Assembly (NCBI RefSeq): GCF_019175385.1
Contig: NC_083342.1
Span: 123,690,376-123,754,375, forward strand
Direction: 5' to 3'
DNA length: 64,000 nt
Origin: Lycium barbarum
Taxonomy: Eukaryota > Streptophyta > Magnoliopsida > Solanales > Solanaceae
Under the pieces are notes generated by a model. The model had not been told where the DNA came from. It saw only the letters and a program-made list of their open reading frames with translations, and ran no database searches. This document shows, one piece after another, positions 1-12,481 of this stretch (position 1 is the stretch's first letter; every line of letters starts with the position of its first letter). The translations under genes were made by a program, and so were the position numbers.

Positions 1-991
1 TTTCTAAATATTGTGCAATTGAGGGCCCAGAAGGATGCAAAATAAGTAATTTTAGAGAGCATATCAGGTAGTTCTTTTGGAGAATGGATAATGATTTATA
101 TAGCCCAGCCATACGTGTATATATAAAAGGATTAACGTAACTTAGTTCTCCGAAAATATGATCATTTTGACAAGTCAAAATAAGATGGTTTAAACTATAG
201 ACAACAACAGGCCTAAATGAGCAGGTTCCCAAGCTTAAATAGCAGGTAACATGATCATGGTGACAGAATTATATAGTACCTTTTTTCTTTCATGTCTTGC
301 ATATGAAACGACGATAAGAGGTCCACATTCTGTATAGTGTACATAATTACAGCCCAGACGATGTACCCTGCGAAGAGCATAATTCCAATCATTTCTGCAG
401 CTGTAACCACACCAAATGGTCCATCCACCAAAACTGGGAATGTCCATAAGCTAAAATTTGGACCTTTTGCATTCTTCTTCCTGCAACTATTAAAAATTCT
501 AGATAAGTTCACAATTATGTACGCTATCTACCTGATCATGAACATCCACTAACTACTAACAGATAGACATACACTTGACGTTCATCTTCACCATTGAGAA
601 TGAGACGAACAATCGCAAGAAATGCAATCATGAAAATTGGTAAACTGAACATCAAGAATACGCTGCCTGCAATCCAATTAACAAAAAATGAAATTAGCTA
701 CTACTAAGATATTGGAAACAATGATAAGTACATCACAAAAGCAAGAAACTTTCAAGTTGGAAAAAAACCTGTGGAGCCAAAAATAGTTCCCTGGGTGGCT
801 TGAATAAATCTAAATTGCTGTTCGTTGACGAATTTTATAGGCAATATGGAAATAAAAGTTGCCCATGCAATGAAGATCACCCACATTATTACTTTGATTG
901 TTGATGATACCAAAACAGGTATCTTCTTGATATGATCAAATTCATCTTCTTTTTTCAAAAGAAGAGGTACTTGCCCTGAGAGTTCACCCAT
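1..991 (-). CDS. Ferric-chelate reductase (FRO6/7-like), 5' part only
   Basis: This is the N-terminal part of a membrane ferric reduction oxidase, which reduces Fe(III) chelates with NADPH at the plasma or an organelle membrane. Three coding exons fit: 769-991 (ATG at 989-991), 573-666 and 280-480. All have GT..AG borders and the phase is continuous. The first exon begins MGELSGQVPLLLKKEDEF and runs into a hydrophobic segment. Exon 2 gives another membrane helix (VFLMFSLPIFMIAFLAIVRL). Exon 3 carries SLWTFPVLVDGPFGVVTAAE, which is typical of the FRO6/7 branch. The ferric-reductase haem helices and the FAD/NADP-binding domains would lie to the left of the window. I see no further exon in 1-279, which is probably intron. 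The family call rests on recognised motifs and not on a search; the subfamily is less certain. Confidence 0.72.
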
Positions 992-3900
992 TTTAGAATC
1001 TTGAAATTACTTGACAACAACGCTATATCAAACCATCCATAAAGCAGTTACTAATTTATACCAAAAAAGACTTCCGAAGAAACCAAAGACATCAACATTC
1101 AATCAGACTATTTACAGGATTTAAGCCGAAATCTTGAAAAAATGAAGCCACAAAAAATTGGACCACTAAAAATTTACTCTTTCCCCACTAGGAAATGGAT
1201 GATGAATACAGTGATATGTCTATTTCATTGTTAATATACTAGGAAAGGTCAGTTCATTAGTCGTGAAGACGCAGAGAAATACGAGGTTCTTCTCAAAATT
1301 GAAAATACTGATAAGTTACATGACTTTATTAGTTGGAAGTTCAAGAATCCCATTGGAAATGAGGTGGATCCATGTTCTTAGTATGGACTATAGAAAATAC
1401 TAATTATTATAAAAATGAGTAGCTGAATAAAGTCCCACATTGATAGATGAGAAGATTGGAAGCCTATGGAATCTCTTAATAGTGTGAGGTCTTTTTGAGA
1501 AAATCAAATTTGTTCAAAGCGAACAATATCACAATATGTTAAGAGCGTATAGATGCTTTGTGAATCCATGATCAGCTTAATTAAAAACTGTCCCATGTGT
1601 TTCTCGTCTATGTTTCATCACGACACTCTTCCTCTTTTTTTTTTTTTTTTTTTTGGTATTACATCAGTAGTACTATAACGTTTATTGATGGACCATAGTC
1701 CTCTTTTTTGGATTAGAGGAATTTCAATGTCAAATTGTTATTGTAGGTGTTGAAAAGAGAAGATACTACATTTATGGGGGCGGCGAGCAGTTATACATTC
1801 TTCAAAAAGAAAAATGAGTGGAAGCAAATAAATTTGATCTCTGCCTTATTCACTCAACAGTGCCGAAATTTCGCTTGCCGGAAAAAAATCAAGAATTTGT
1901 AAAGAGAATAATTTGGCTCGACTGATAAGCTGAAAAAAAAAAAAAAAACTAAGCAACATCTAGGGATGTAAATGGGGCGGGTTTAGGGGGACTGGGCAGT
2001 CAAGCCTTGACCTGTTAACTTTCTTTTCTCCTCTTTATTTTTTACTTTGCAGCATGGTATTTTTTTAAAACTTCATAAGATTTTTAGAATTTGAATGAAG
2101 AAATAGTTCCCGAAATGCTTATAGTGCCTTCTTTGTAATCTATTTTACTAGTTTTTTTTTTTTAAACACAATTTAATAGGAGTAACAATTTCTAGCACTA
2201 GAATTCTACTTGAAATTAAGAAGATGCCTTAGCTAGCTTCAGCTTCTTGGATTTTGTTATATTCTAATATACAATACGTAAGAGGTTTGTCTAGCAGGCA
2301 ATTTTATTATTAAGTCGTCTTTGAAAAAGATATAGTTGACCTAAGGAATATAAAAAGAACAAAAATAGAAGATATAAATAAATTACTCTAATACAAGACA
2401 AAGCAGAATGGAAGTATACCAGCACATCAATTAATTATTTGATTAGCATCTGCTTGCGTGCTTCAGAAGTAACAGTTTGTATCTTTTATTAGTTGATTAA
2501 AAATTCAGCGATTATAAGGGGGAAAAAAGAAATATTCAGACTTCGTCACGTTTTATTCAAGTAAGTATTTCATTAGCATCGAAAAAGTTAACAAATTGAG
2601 TGTACTCTTCCTCAATACTAAGGTTCTACTCTAATTTGGCTCTATATCTTACTAGTGTACTTGTTCGCGCTTCATACGGTCATAAAAAAAATTAAATACA
2701 GTTGAAAACTAATCTTACTAAGTACTTTTTTAAAAGGGAACTAATTTTTATTAATCACATATTTCATAAAAGAGAATCCATGAAAAATGTTTTAGGTTAA
2801 ATATGAAACAACTTATATAAGAAATCAGTATATGTGAACGTGAAAAAGTAAAATATTAAAAGAAGAATTAATGAAAAGGAAAAAGATATTAAAGTTAGTG
2901 GAATGGAAACTTGAGATGTGATTGCTTTTTTCTTTTTCCACTGAGGCCCTTTTCTTAATTATATTTTTTGTATGATTTCGACATTTATGTTTTCACGAGA
3001 TTCACACTTTGTATTTCTCTAAATTAAATAAAAAATAGATTAAAAGAAGGAAATCACATAATATAAAAATAAATTTAATATACCCTATCTTTTGTGAACA
3101 ATTTCGAAGTCGTGCATATAAGATGCATACTCTCTAATTTGAGTTGTTTAGTTTTTCACATCAATATTTTACCCATTCCCGCTTCTTCCTCCTCTTTGCT
3201 AACTTCATTACCATTCACTTTCTCATTTTCTTCTATTCGCCAATCTAAAGGATTGTCATATCAAGATCACTAAAAAAAATAAAAAAAAATAAAAATTAGG
3301 AAACAAAAGACGGTTAGAACAAAATGCATTTAAAAATAAACATAAAAAGAGAACAAAAGAGAGAAACAACTACATGAGAGAGAAATGAGGAGAAGGGAAG
3401 GAGGTAATTAAAGTTACAAAACATTAAAGCGTATTTTCACATTCCAAATGAATTACTACATTCAATATATATTAAATTCCCAGAAACGGAGTAAGAATAA
3501 TGGAGCGTAAGAGTAAATGAGAGGATTAAGAATATGTGATTGTTGGACATGTTTGTAAACCTAACAGGAGTGATATTTATATATGATTACACAAAATAAT
3601 GAACATTAATCACAGGAAATGAAAAGAAAACAAAAAATTAGAGTTATTGAGACAATTATTCTTAAAATTACATAAGTGATAGCGATATCCTTCTTTTGAG
3701 TCTACACGCTTCTGTTTAATATGTCGTTTGTATGCTTCTTAATAAGACAAATCCCCTCTTTTTTGTTCTTCTTTTGCTTGCGCACCAATTCAAAGGCTAA
3801 GGGACCTTTCCTTTGGTCAATGATGAAGTTGGTTCTGAAGGATCAAATAGGTCATGGCTCGAGGAGCCATTGAAATCAAGGTAGCATTTACTACAATATG

Positions 3901-6345
3901 CAGTATATACGCAACACCACAAATTTAGATAATTTAGGAAAGTGGAAAATAAGTTAAGTAATCACACACACTCAAATTTAAAATGAAAAAAAAAAAAAAC
4001 TTAAGAAAAAGAAGATAACATTTTGCTATGAAGCCTTGAATCACAATAATAAGACAGTGTTATGCACGACACACTTTTGCCATGAAAAGGGTTCTCGCCA
4101 CCACTAACTCTGTTCAAAATATAATTTTAAAATTAGAAATTTAGAAAGAAAAAAAAAGAAGTAATTTTCTGATATAAATTTATGAAAGCCCGATAATATG
4201 TTGTACATTACCATAAACTTTATAACGATCACCACAAAGAAATAAAAACTGTCAACATAAACATAAGAATGAGGATAAATTATACCATAACCCTTAATAT
4301 AATTCACTTTAGATATATATCTTGCACAGGTCGTCAATATCCGGAACATTTGACCAAAAAGTAAATTAAAAGAAGGCTAACGAAATATTTAAAATGAAAA
4401 AAAATTAAATATTTAAAACTAAAAAAGATTTTATAAGAGTAAAAATCTGCAATGAGATAGTATACCTTCTGAATTATGGGAGGTCAAATACAAGGAGTGC
4501 TTATATGTGCTATTAGCTATCCGTTCATGACCGCCTGAATATTTTGAGCATAAAGGAGAAAATCTCTTCAAATTGACATCGGAAGGATTGTTGTATAGCA
4601 TGTCACAAAACTCTCACAATTAAATTTAATACTCCGTGGAAGCGAGACGCAAAAGACTCATCTACAATTCATATCACAAATAATAGAATAACAATCTGAA
4701 TATATATCATAGCAAAGTCATCTGGTCTACTTTCATATAATATAAAAATTAAATATTAATTGGTAAAGTAAACTAAAAGTAAAGATAAAGAGAGAAAGAT
4801 TTCTTAATAACTCAATGATATTTACATTATAGCTCACGATTGTGTGAGAAAAACTTGTGGCCATCTAGTTGAAGACAATCAAACAATTTATAAACAACTA
4901 CATATACTTTACCATACACAATAGAGAGAGAGAACAAACATGTGAAAATTAGACTTTTAGGCATAAGCTTACAACTGCAAAATTGAAATACCATATGAAT
5001 GGACAATCTGAGCAGAGCCAACTATATGGAAGGAGATTCAAAACATAAACATTAATGTGTATTAGTTGTTAAGCTTAATTGGAGATTTAATATTTGTTGA
5101 CCCATGAACGGATGAAATGAGAAAAAACAGATGAAGAAGATGAAAAAGCAGAACCATAAATATGTATTAATTATTGAATTTAATTGGAGATAAGAATGAT
5201 TTTTAAAAATAGAATAATTGAGGGAAATAGGAGAAAATGTCAAAAAAAAAAAAAAAAGAGGACAAAAAAGATAAATAGAAATGGTGGCCAAAGAGAAATG
5301 CTACATCACCTTATCTATGTCTGACTTTATATTATATATAGATTTTTCTCTTGCTTTCTGTTTAGTAATAAAACATTAATGACCTACAATGAAACAAACC
5401 TTAGCTCTGTGTTCAAAACAAAACGGGTCAGTCCTATTTTACCCGACCCAAATATAACCCGAGTCCTTGCCTTGTTCTACCCTGCCCTGTTAAAAAATTT
5501 CAAAAATTAAATTTTGCCCTACCTTTCCCCGCCTTAGTATGAGGTTGTCCTACCCTGCCTTGCCCAAATTGTCATTCCTAGCAATTAGTGCGATGTTGCA
5601 TTCTTGTTAAAGATTCCTCCTCTCACTTCAGAGATTTTTTTTTTGACCAAAAACAATTACTAAAAATCTGAAGCTATAACCTTTACACAAAAAAAAAAAA
5701 AAAAAAAAACTGAAAGTCTGAAGTTATAACTTCGGCAATTACCAAAGACTACAATCTAAAGATAAAAGAAACTGTATTATTGGCATATAGGTAATTACTT
5801 TCTTCGCTTCAATTTACGTGATATAGCTTGAATGGTACAAACCTTTAAAAAAGAAAATTGATTTTATGCATATCATAACATTTGTATGGTTATTTAACTT
5901 TTAAAGACTTTTTTTATAAAAGTGAAACAAAAAATGTGAAATTCATTATTTCTAAACTTAAAATTTTAATATTCCTTTTAAAACGGATTAAAATCGAAAG
6001 TATATGGAGAAAGCACTTGATAATGACTTCCCTTTATCCTTTTTAAATGAGATTCTTCAACTACTAGTCCCTACCAATCCCACAAATATTAACCCTCACA
6101 CTTTGTTCTCCCCCAGTTTGCCCTTCTCAAAATAGAAAATTTGCTCATTCGCAGATTTCCAGTAAACAAGTTTAAGCATGGATACATCAGTTCTTCACCG
6201 CTTTCTTTTAGTTTTAATTATAATCAAAATTTGTGTCTTTCTTTTTCTCTACTGAAAGGGGCGCCAATTTAAAAAAAAATAAAAAATATGTGTATGATTT
6301 TCGAGAATCAATTCCTCGACAAGGATTTGACAAGACTGATTAAAG
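992..6345. other. AT-rich intergenic region with repeat ends
   Basis: There is no convincing gene over about 5.3 kb. The stretch is AT-rich, with many poly-A and poly-T runs and no long reading frame. TIR-like ends of a possible hAT-type element lie at 1961 and 5580 and are listed separately. A short exon-like reading frame lies at 1249-1377 (..EKYEVLLKIENTDKLHDF..); I do not recognise it and it has no obvious splice partner. Around 5800-6010 there is a sequence resembling the MITE at 6348, but with decayed ends. Confidence 0.6.
1961..5580. mobile_element. Possible non-autonomous hAT-type element (ends only)
   Basis: The left end starts TAGGGATGTAAATGGGGCGG at 1961. The right end closes with ..AATTGTCATTCCTA at 5580, whose reverse complement begins TAGGAATGACAATTTGGGC. 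The flanking 8-mers are GCAACATC on the left and GCAATTAG on the right, which agree at only four bases, so the target-site duplication is weak. The ends resemble those of the clear hAT MITE at 45720-45860. The two ends could instead belong to two separate decayed copies. Confidence 0.3.
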
Positions 6346-6347
6346 TA

Positions 6348-6622
6348 CTCCCTCCGTCCCAATTTATATAACATCATTTGACCGAATAAGAAATTTAAGA
6401 AATAAGGAAAGACTTTGTTATGTTTATCAAATTGCCCTTACTTTAGTGCCTACTTTTGTTAACTTTTCTTCACAACAAGCACACATTTTTAAAAGTAAGT
6501 GGGACCTAACAAGGGTAAAATAGAGATGGTATCATTAAAGTGTTGCATAATAAGGAAAAGTGACATTCATTTTGAAACGGATTAAAAAGAAAATGGTACC
6601 ATATAAATTGAGATTGAGGGAG
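6348..6622. mobile_element. Stowaway-type MITE
   Basis: This 275 bp element has terminal inverted repeats: CTCCCTCCGTCCCAATTTA at the left and TAAATTGAGATTGAGGGAG at the right. It is flanked by TA at 6346-6347 and 6623-6624. The CTCCCTCCGTCCC terminus and the TA target site are characteristic of plant Stowaway (Tc1/mariner-derived) MITEs. It has no coding capacity. Confidence 0.88.
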
Positions 6623-7039
6623 TATTACATTGTCTAAATAAGAAAATCAAAATAAAGGAAAGGCTTAAATTAACACCGTACAAATTAAGTCATCTCATTT
6701 GGAATTTGGAAACCCATAATAATTAATAACGATTGGATGTTACGAAAATACTTAATAGTAAGACCCTTTGTAGAGGTATATTATGATGATTATACTAGCT
6801 GAAATTTCACACTCGTATTAATTAACAAAAAAACAAAAGTTAAATCTTATTAGTGGACAATTTAAATATCTTGAAGAGTCGATTTTAAAAAGAGAGGACC
6901 TACTTGGGTGGATGATAAGATGAAGCATTTTTTTTATCACCGATATATCAGTAATTTTCTTGATTTTTTAATCTATATTTTCCATGAGACGATAAGGCTA
7001 GACTTTGATTTCATGATTTCTAGCTCTAATCTTCATTTA

Positions 7040-7415
7040 GGTGTGTTCGAATGACGAAAATCATATTTTAGAAAACATATTTTCTATAAGAGAGTCATTT
7101 TTTATAAAATGTTTTTTTTCTATCAAAAGAGAGAAAATGACTTCCCTCATTTATAGACGGAAGCCATTTTCCTTACAATTAATCTTAACATTTAGCTTCA
7201 TGTTGTTTGCTCCAACTACTACTTACATTATTATTAATCTTCTAGTACTCAAGAAAATTTTATCAAACCACGATCCGACTTGCTATTATTACTGCTAATT
7301 TTTAATTATATTTTCCCCATTAAATAGTTTTCACTCATCTATCAAACATTGAAATATGTTATTCAAAAGAGAAATATTTTTCATGAAAAACAACTTCCAT
7401 TAAAACCAAACACAC
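7040..7415. mobile_element. MITE with GGTGTGTTCG-type ends
   Basis: The left end is GGTGTGTTCGAATGA and the right end is CCAAACACAC, so they are roughly inverted, and TTA lies on both sides (7037-7039 and 7416-7418). The interior has mirrored GAAAA/TTTTC tracts. The ends match the larger element at 48109-51245, so both probably belong to one family with 3-bp target sites. Confidence 0.6.
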
Positions 7416-8112
7416 TTACCTATACTTTATATTATTTCTGTTATATTAGGTGTGAATTATCTTATACACTTGGTCCGGAATATTCTCACTTTTATGCACA
7501 TCTCTAACCCATAGGATAGGCCAAAGTTATTGCTTCTCTGAATTTTTTTCTTCTAAAAACTACTTTCTAGGGGGGAATTTTCACCCTATATAATTTTCAA
7601 ATTGTGAGGTAAACAAATAAAATCATAAAAACCAATAGTGTAGCTGGTTCTATGTGAAGATGTCCTACAATTAGTTGCTAAGAAACACAAAATTTTATGA
7701 TCCATTAGTTTTTGGAAGAGTGCAAATAACTATACAGAAAATGATGGCAAATTATGCGTGTCGTGTAGGGTATAAAATGGGGCGCCGGATTATTTATTGA
7801 CGTAAAACTACTCAAATTAATGTGATGTGAGCAAATTGATTGTGACATTTTTCACAAAGAAACCAGTCACTCATTCCTCATCCAAAATCAACATCAACAA
7901 TACAATAGGTCCACTTGTAAGAACATTAATGATCCATTGAGGAATCTTTTGGTGTTTTTTTTTTCCCCACATATTGCTAGATAGAGATAACAGTCTCACT
8001 CAGCCAACCAACAATCGGGGGAAAGTAGAAGTGGTAACTAGAAGTAAGAAGTTATAACGAAGTCTAACATATGCACCAAACTAAGGTAAGACATAACTTT
8101 CACACACATATT

Positions 8113-11100
8113 TGTCATTTAACTATCATGGTCTGGGCGTGACACGACTCTCGATGCCTTGCTGCATGTGATCGAACGAACCATATGGCTTGCTGAATCA
8201 ACATGGGGCATGAACTGATGCGGAATATATTTTAAAACATAGATAGCCTGAATAACATGAGTCATCATAATACTAATGAAAATACTGTTTAAACGTGTTG
8301 CGGAGATAATCTGGAAATATAATAAGTATTGAGCCAATACTGGCTATACGACTCTGAACATCTAACATGATATAACTGAACTAGTCTATGAAACCTCTGA
8401 CATGAGTTTGACTGCTAAACTGTTTACCGGGACGAGGCTCCCGGCATACCTTGACTGCATAAGTAACATGAAATAAATAAAGAAAGCACCCCGAATGGAA
8501 TGGGGCTCACCAATAGCTGATACAGGCAAAGTACTAACGAGCTCATCCGTCATCCTGTAAATTTGCATCGTGAAATGCAGGCCCCCAGACAATAAAAGGG
8601 GACGTCATTACACTTGAATTGTACTGGTATGTAAAGCAACTGAATGAAATAAACATGACACATGAAATAATAGAACTGAAACTGAACATGAACATGAATA
8701 TCATCTTACATGAATAAAATAATTTAAGTCTGTAAAGATACCTATGGAAGTGCATTAGTATAACCGACATGTAACCACCACGTAAGCACGTGGTGTCTGA
8801 TCTCTGCCGGATCAGCTAAGACATCTCATACCTTGCCAGGGTATGAGACATGAACATGACATGAATGGATCCAACAACCCACAATGGGTAAACATGAAGG
8901 AATCATCCTCACTGAGCGGAGCGATCCTTATCCTACGCTGGCATACGTAGTTTGAGGCTTTCTAAGCCTTTTCGGTAATTTGTGCAACTCCCTAAACATG
9001 AACATAGATATAATTGGCTTAGTAGCTTGTCACGCCCCGAACCATGGCCTGGGCGAAACACGGCACTTGGTGCTTTACTGCATGTGACCGAGCGAACCAC
9101 ATGGCTTGCTGAATCATCATGAGGCATAACATGAGCGGAATATAACGTGAATGTATGATGAACCTTTATAAAACGTAGTAAGTCATAATACTTAATAAAA
9201 ATACTTATTTAAACATGAGTGCGGAAATAACATGAATGAGCCAAAATGGCTATACGACTCCGAATGTCTGACATAACATAACTGACTTGTCTAGTATATG
9301 AAACCTCTATCATGAGTCTGACTGGAAAACACACTTACTGGGACAAGGCCCCCAGCATACCTTAGATGCATAACTAATCATAAAACAAAAGTTGACTAAA
9401 CCCCGAATGAGATGGGGCTCACCAATAAGCTGATACGAATGTTGTCCTACTGAGCAGATGTGTCGTCCTGTATATCAGTACCTGCATCGTGAAATGCAGG
9501 CCCTCGGACAATAGAAAGGGGACGTCAGTACTTTGAATGTACTGGTATGTAAAGCAACTGAATGAAATAACGTAGGACATGAAATAATAATGATAGGAAC
9601 TGAAACCTGGTCATGAACATGAATACATATATATATAAAACATGGTAAAATATTATAAGTAGGGAGAGCAATAACTTATAACCGATCCATGGTCTGGTGC
9701 TTGCGTCCCGTCAGCAGAACACTCAGTCCTTGTCAGGGAACATGAGATTTAATAAAATATGAAAGGATCCAGTCATTATGAGAGATCGTCCGGGACATGG
9801 GTGGAGTGATCCTCATCCTACGGTGGCTACGTAGTTTCAGGCTATCTGAAGCCCTCCTCGGTAATTAAAGCAACTCCCAAAAACATAAACATGTAAAATA
9901 AGTGGCGCTTGCTGCCCATGGATTTCATGAATATAACTTGCTTGTACATGGATATCATGAATTATAACTTGCTTGCATGAACTTGTAAAACATGTATAGT
10001 ATTTTCTTGAAAATAGCATAATATATCATAAACTAGCATGCATGAACCCATGGAATGAGATATATGGGCTTTTCATAGATTACAGACAGATTCTTAATAA
10101 TCATAAAGAAATATTAAGAACTCAATTATGGAATTATAACAATTCATACATAATATAATCATGGACATGGACCTAGGGTTATCATGAACATGGTATAGAA
10201 ACCCTAGTTTTTGTAAAGAATCATAATTTATGGATTATGAGGAGTGGGGAAGAACAATGATGTTCCCACACGTAGATAGTAACTCTACATACCTTAATCG
10301 CTCCAAAACTTGAAGAAAAGTCTGAATCTTTGAAGAAGAATTCCAAAGTCTTGAATTCTTGAACCTTGGGACGGGTTTTCTTGAAAACCCTAGTCTAGGA
10401 ACAATGATTTCTTGCTTATATTATTAGAGAATATATATTAGAATTGAGTTGGAAGGGTTTACTCAAGTTAGAAAGGGATTAGGAACTTGAATTCAACCTA
10501 GAATCATGATAAAACTTACCTTATAGGGTTCTTGAGGCTTGGGACTTGTTCTTCCTGAATTTAGGGTAATTTTTTGTGAATGGGGTGTTGGGGAAATAAA
10601 CCTCAAATCTTAAATATAACTTAAAACGTGTAAACCGACTTTTGACCCGAAACCCGGCCTTTTATGCATTGGGTCCGCGACACATGTGCATCGCGTGACC
10701 CCCTGCAGGTCTATATTTAAAGAGGGTGTTTTTGTGCGATCGGCCCGTGACGCGGGGCCATCGCACGCGCCCGCACAAGCGGCATGTGTCGGTTCTGTAC
10801 AGTGTTCGGTAAAATAGGCATAACTTCTTGTACATAGGTCTTTTCAAGACCCATAATATACCGTTGGAAATATATTTCGAAGGGCTACAACTTTTATGTT
10901 TCAAGTTTTCTCAAATTCCCAACAGATTTTCACGAAACTTGACTGGAAGGCAGACGTATCGAAAACTTAGCCGATTCTATAGAATTTTAAGTGCCTTACT
11001 ATTAGCCATATTAAGACGATCATATATCCTTGCTCCGATCTCTGATTGGTCTGGTCCTTATATCGTTAGAAAGGTATTTCTACATACTACAACTTTCATT

Positions 11101-12481
11101 AAGGGTACTTTCCCAAATTCCCAACTAATCAAGGATTTATGGCTTCCCGAAGTAGGCCTATCAACCATTTTCGCAAAACGTTCAAACCTTCGGTTTTTCC
11201 ACTAAAACTCTAATGATATGAGTCTAAACTTAGTTCCAAGATACGGGGTGATACATAGCCCATGAATTAAATAAACATGATTCGTGATTGTATTAGAACA
11301 TAAAGATAGATATATAGTGTAACTTGTATGAAAACATGGATGAATATGTCGAGATAGATTCGTTAAAAAAAACGAGATGGAAAAAAAAATCTACAGCTAT
11401 GATGTATCGTGATATGTATAATAGTTGGGGATTATGGGACAAAAAATAAATCCACTTGGTTTCAGACTGAGTACAACCCAAAGTCATCATTCCCTTTGGT
11501 TTTCACAACCAAAAAATTATTCTGAAGGTTTACAAGAAGATCAAAAAATAAGATATTGAGAAGCATGTAGAAGTTCATGAAAATAAACATAAAAGTTCAT
11601 ATCTTGCATTTAAGAACCCATGGAATGCAAAATACGGGTTATCATGGATTACGGAAAGATTCTCAATAACCAAAATGGACTACTAGAACGCAATAATGAA
11701 TTATTAACACAACATGGTATATCATGGTAAATATACTTAGGGTTATTATGATCAAGGCTGGAAACCCTAGTTTTAGTGCAATTTCGTATAATCATAGAAG
11801 AATGTGGCGTGGGGAAGAACAATGATATTACCACACATAGATAGAAACCCTACATACCTGTAACGCTCCAAAACTTGTAACAATGATATGAACTTGGAGA
11901 AGAAATCCAAAAGCCTTAATCTTGAATCCCTTATATGGATTTTCTTGAAAACCCTTGGTTAGGAACAATGATTTTCTATTTAGAGATCATGGATACATGT
12001 TAGAATTCACTTGAAATGCTTGGAATAGGCTTACCTTGGTGTATTTTAGTGGTGGGAGGAGAGAACCTTTTTACTGTGGTTTGAGAGTATGAAAAGTGAA
12101 ATTAAAAATTGAAGTCCCGTATTTATACTTATTGCTGAGACTGGGAAAGTACAGGCAACATGTACGGACTTACTTCTGGGCCTTACCTGGATTGCCAAAA
12201 TCCAAAAACTATGATTTTCGTGGAAGGAAAATGCGCCCGTACATAAATGTACGATCCATATTTTTTGACCGTATCTCGATTGTCAAATTTCAATAACTAG
12301 GATTTTCTGGGGGCGAGGTACGCTAAAAAAGTACGGCCCGTACTTATAAGTACGGTCCGTATAATTTGACGAAAAACGTGATTCTCTGAATTGTAGCGAA
12401 TTTTCAATCCTAACACTTCATGTTGGTTTCTAAGTCCCCGAATCATGAACATAGCTTAGTTAGGAGGTAGGAGGTGTTACA
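8113..12481 (-). mobile_element. Solo-LTR-like element 1, split by a relative
   Basis: The outer element consists of 8113-9027 plus 11256-12481, about 2.14 kb once the inner copy is removed. It begins TGTCATTTAAC and ends GGTGTTACA, with ATATT (8108-8112) and ATATA (12482-12486) as a nearly perfect 5-bp target duplication. TG..CA ends with a 5-bp duplication and no coding region suggest a solo LTR. Read on the minus strand it starts TGTAACACC, then has a cluster of palindromic CGTAC/GTACGG motifs (12160-12360), then a TATAAATA box (12120-12127). This order suggests the LTR points to the minus strand. The length and repeat character could also fit a non-autonomous element. Confidence 0.65.
9028..11255 (-). 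mobile_element. Solo-LTR-like element 2, nested in element 1
   Basis: This 2228 bp element begins TGTCACGCCCCG and ends CGGGGTGATACA, and is flanked by TAGCT (9023-9027) and TAGCC (11256-11260). It is a diverged relative of the element it sits in. Both share the block around CATGGCCTGGGCG, the block ACATGGCTTGCTGAATCA-like, the block CATCGTGAAATGCAGGCCC, and the block GGGGAAGAACAATGAT. On the minus strand, GC-rich palindromic motifs at 10670-10790 precede a TTAAATATAG box (10711-10720). I see no protein domain in it. Confidence 0.65.

Noticed and set aside
8119..10019. Several short minus-strand frames with similar peptides (for example ASHMVRSITCSKA and ASHVVRSVTCSKA)
   Set aside because: Their similarity comes from the two related LTR-type elements. 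Frames are short, do not connect and show no domain.
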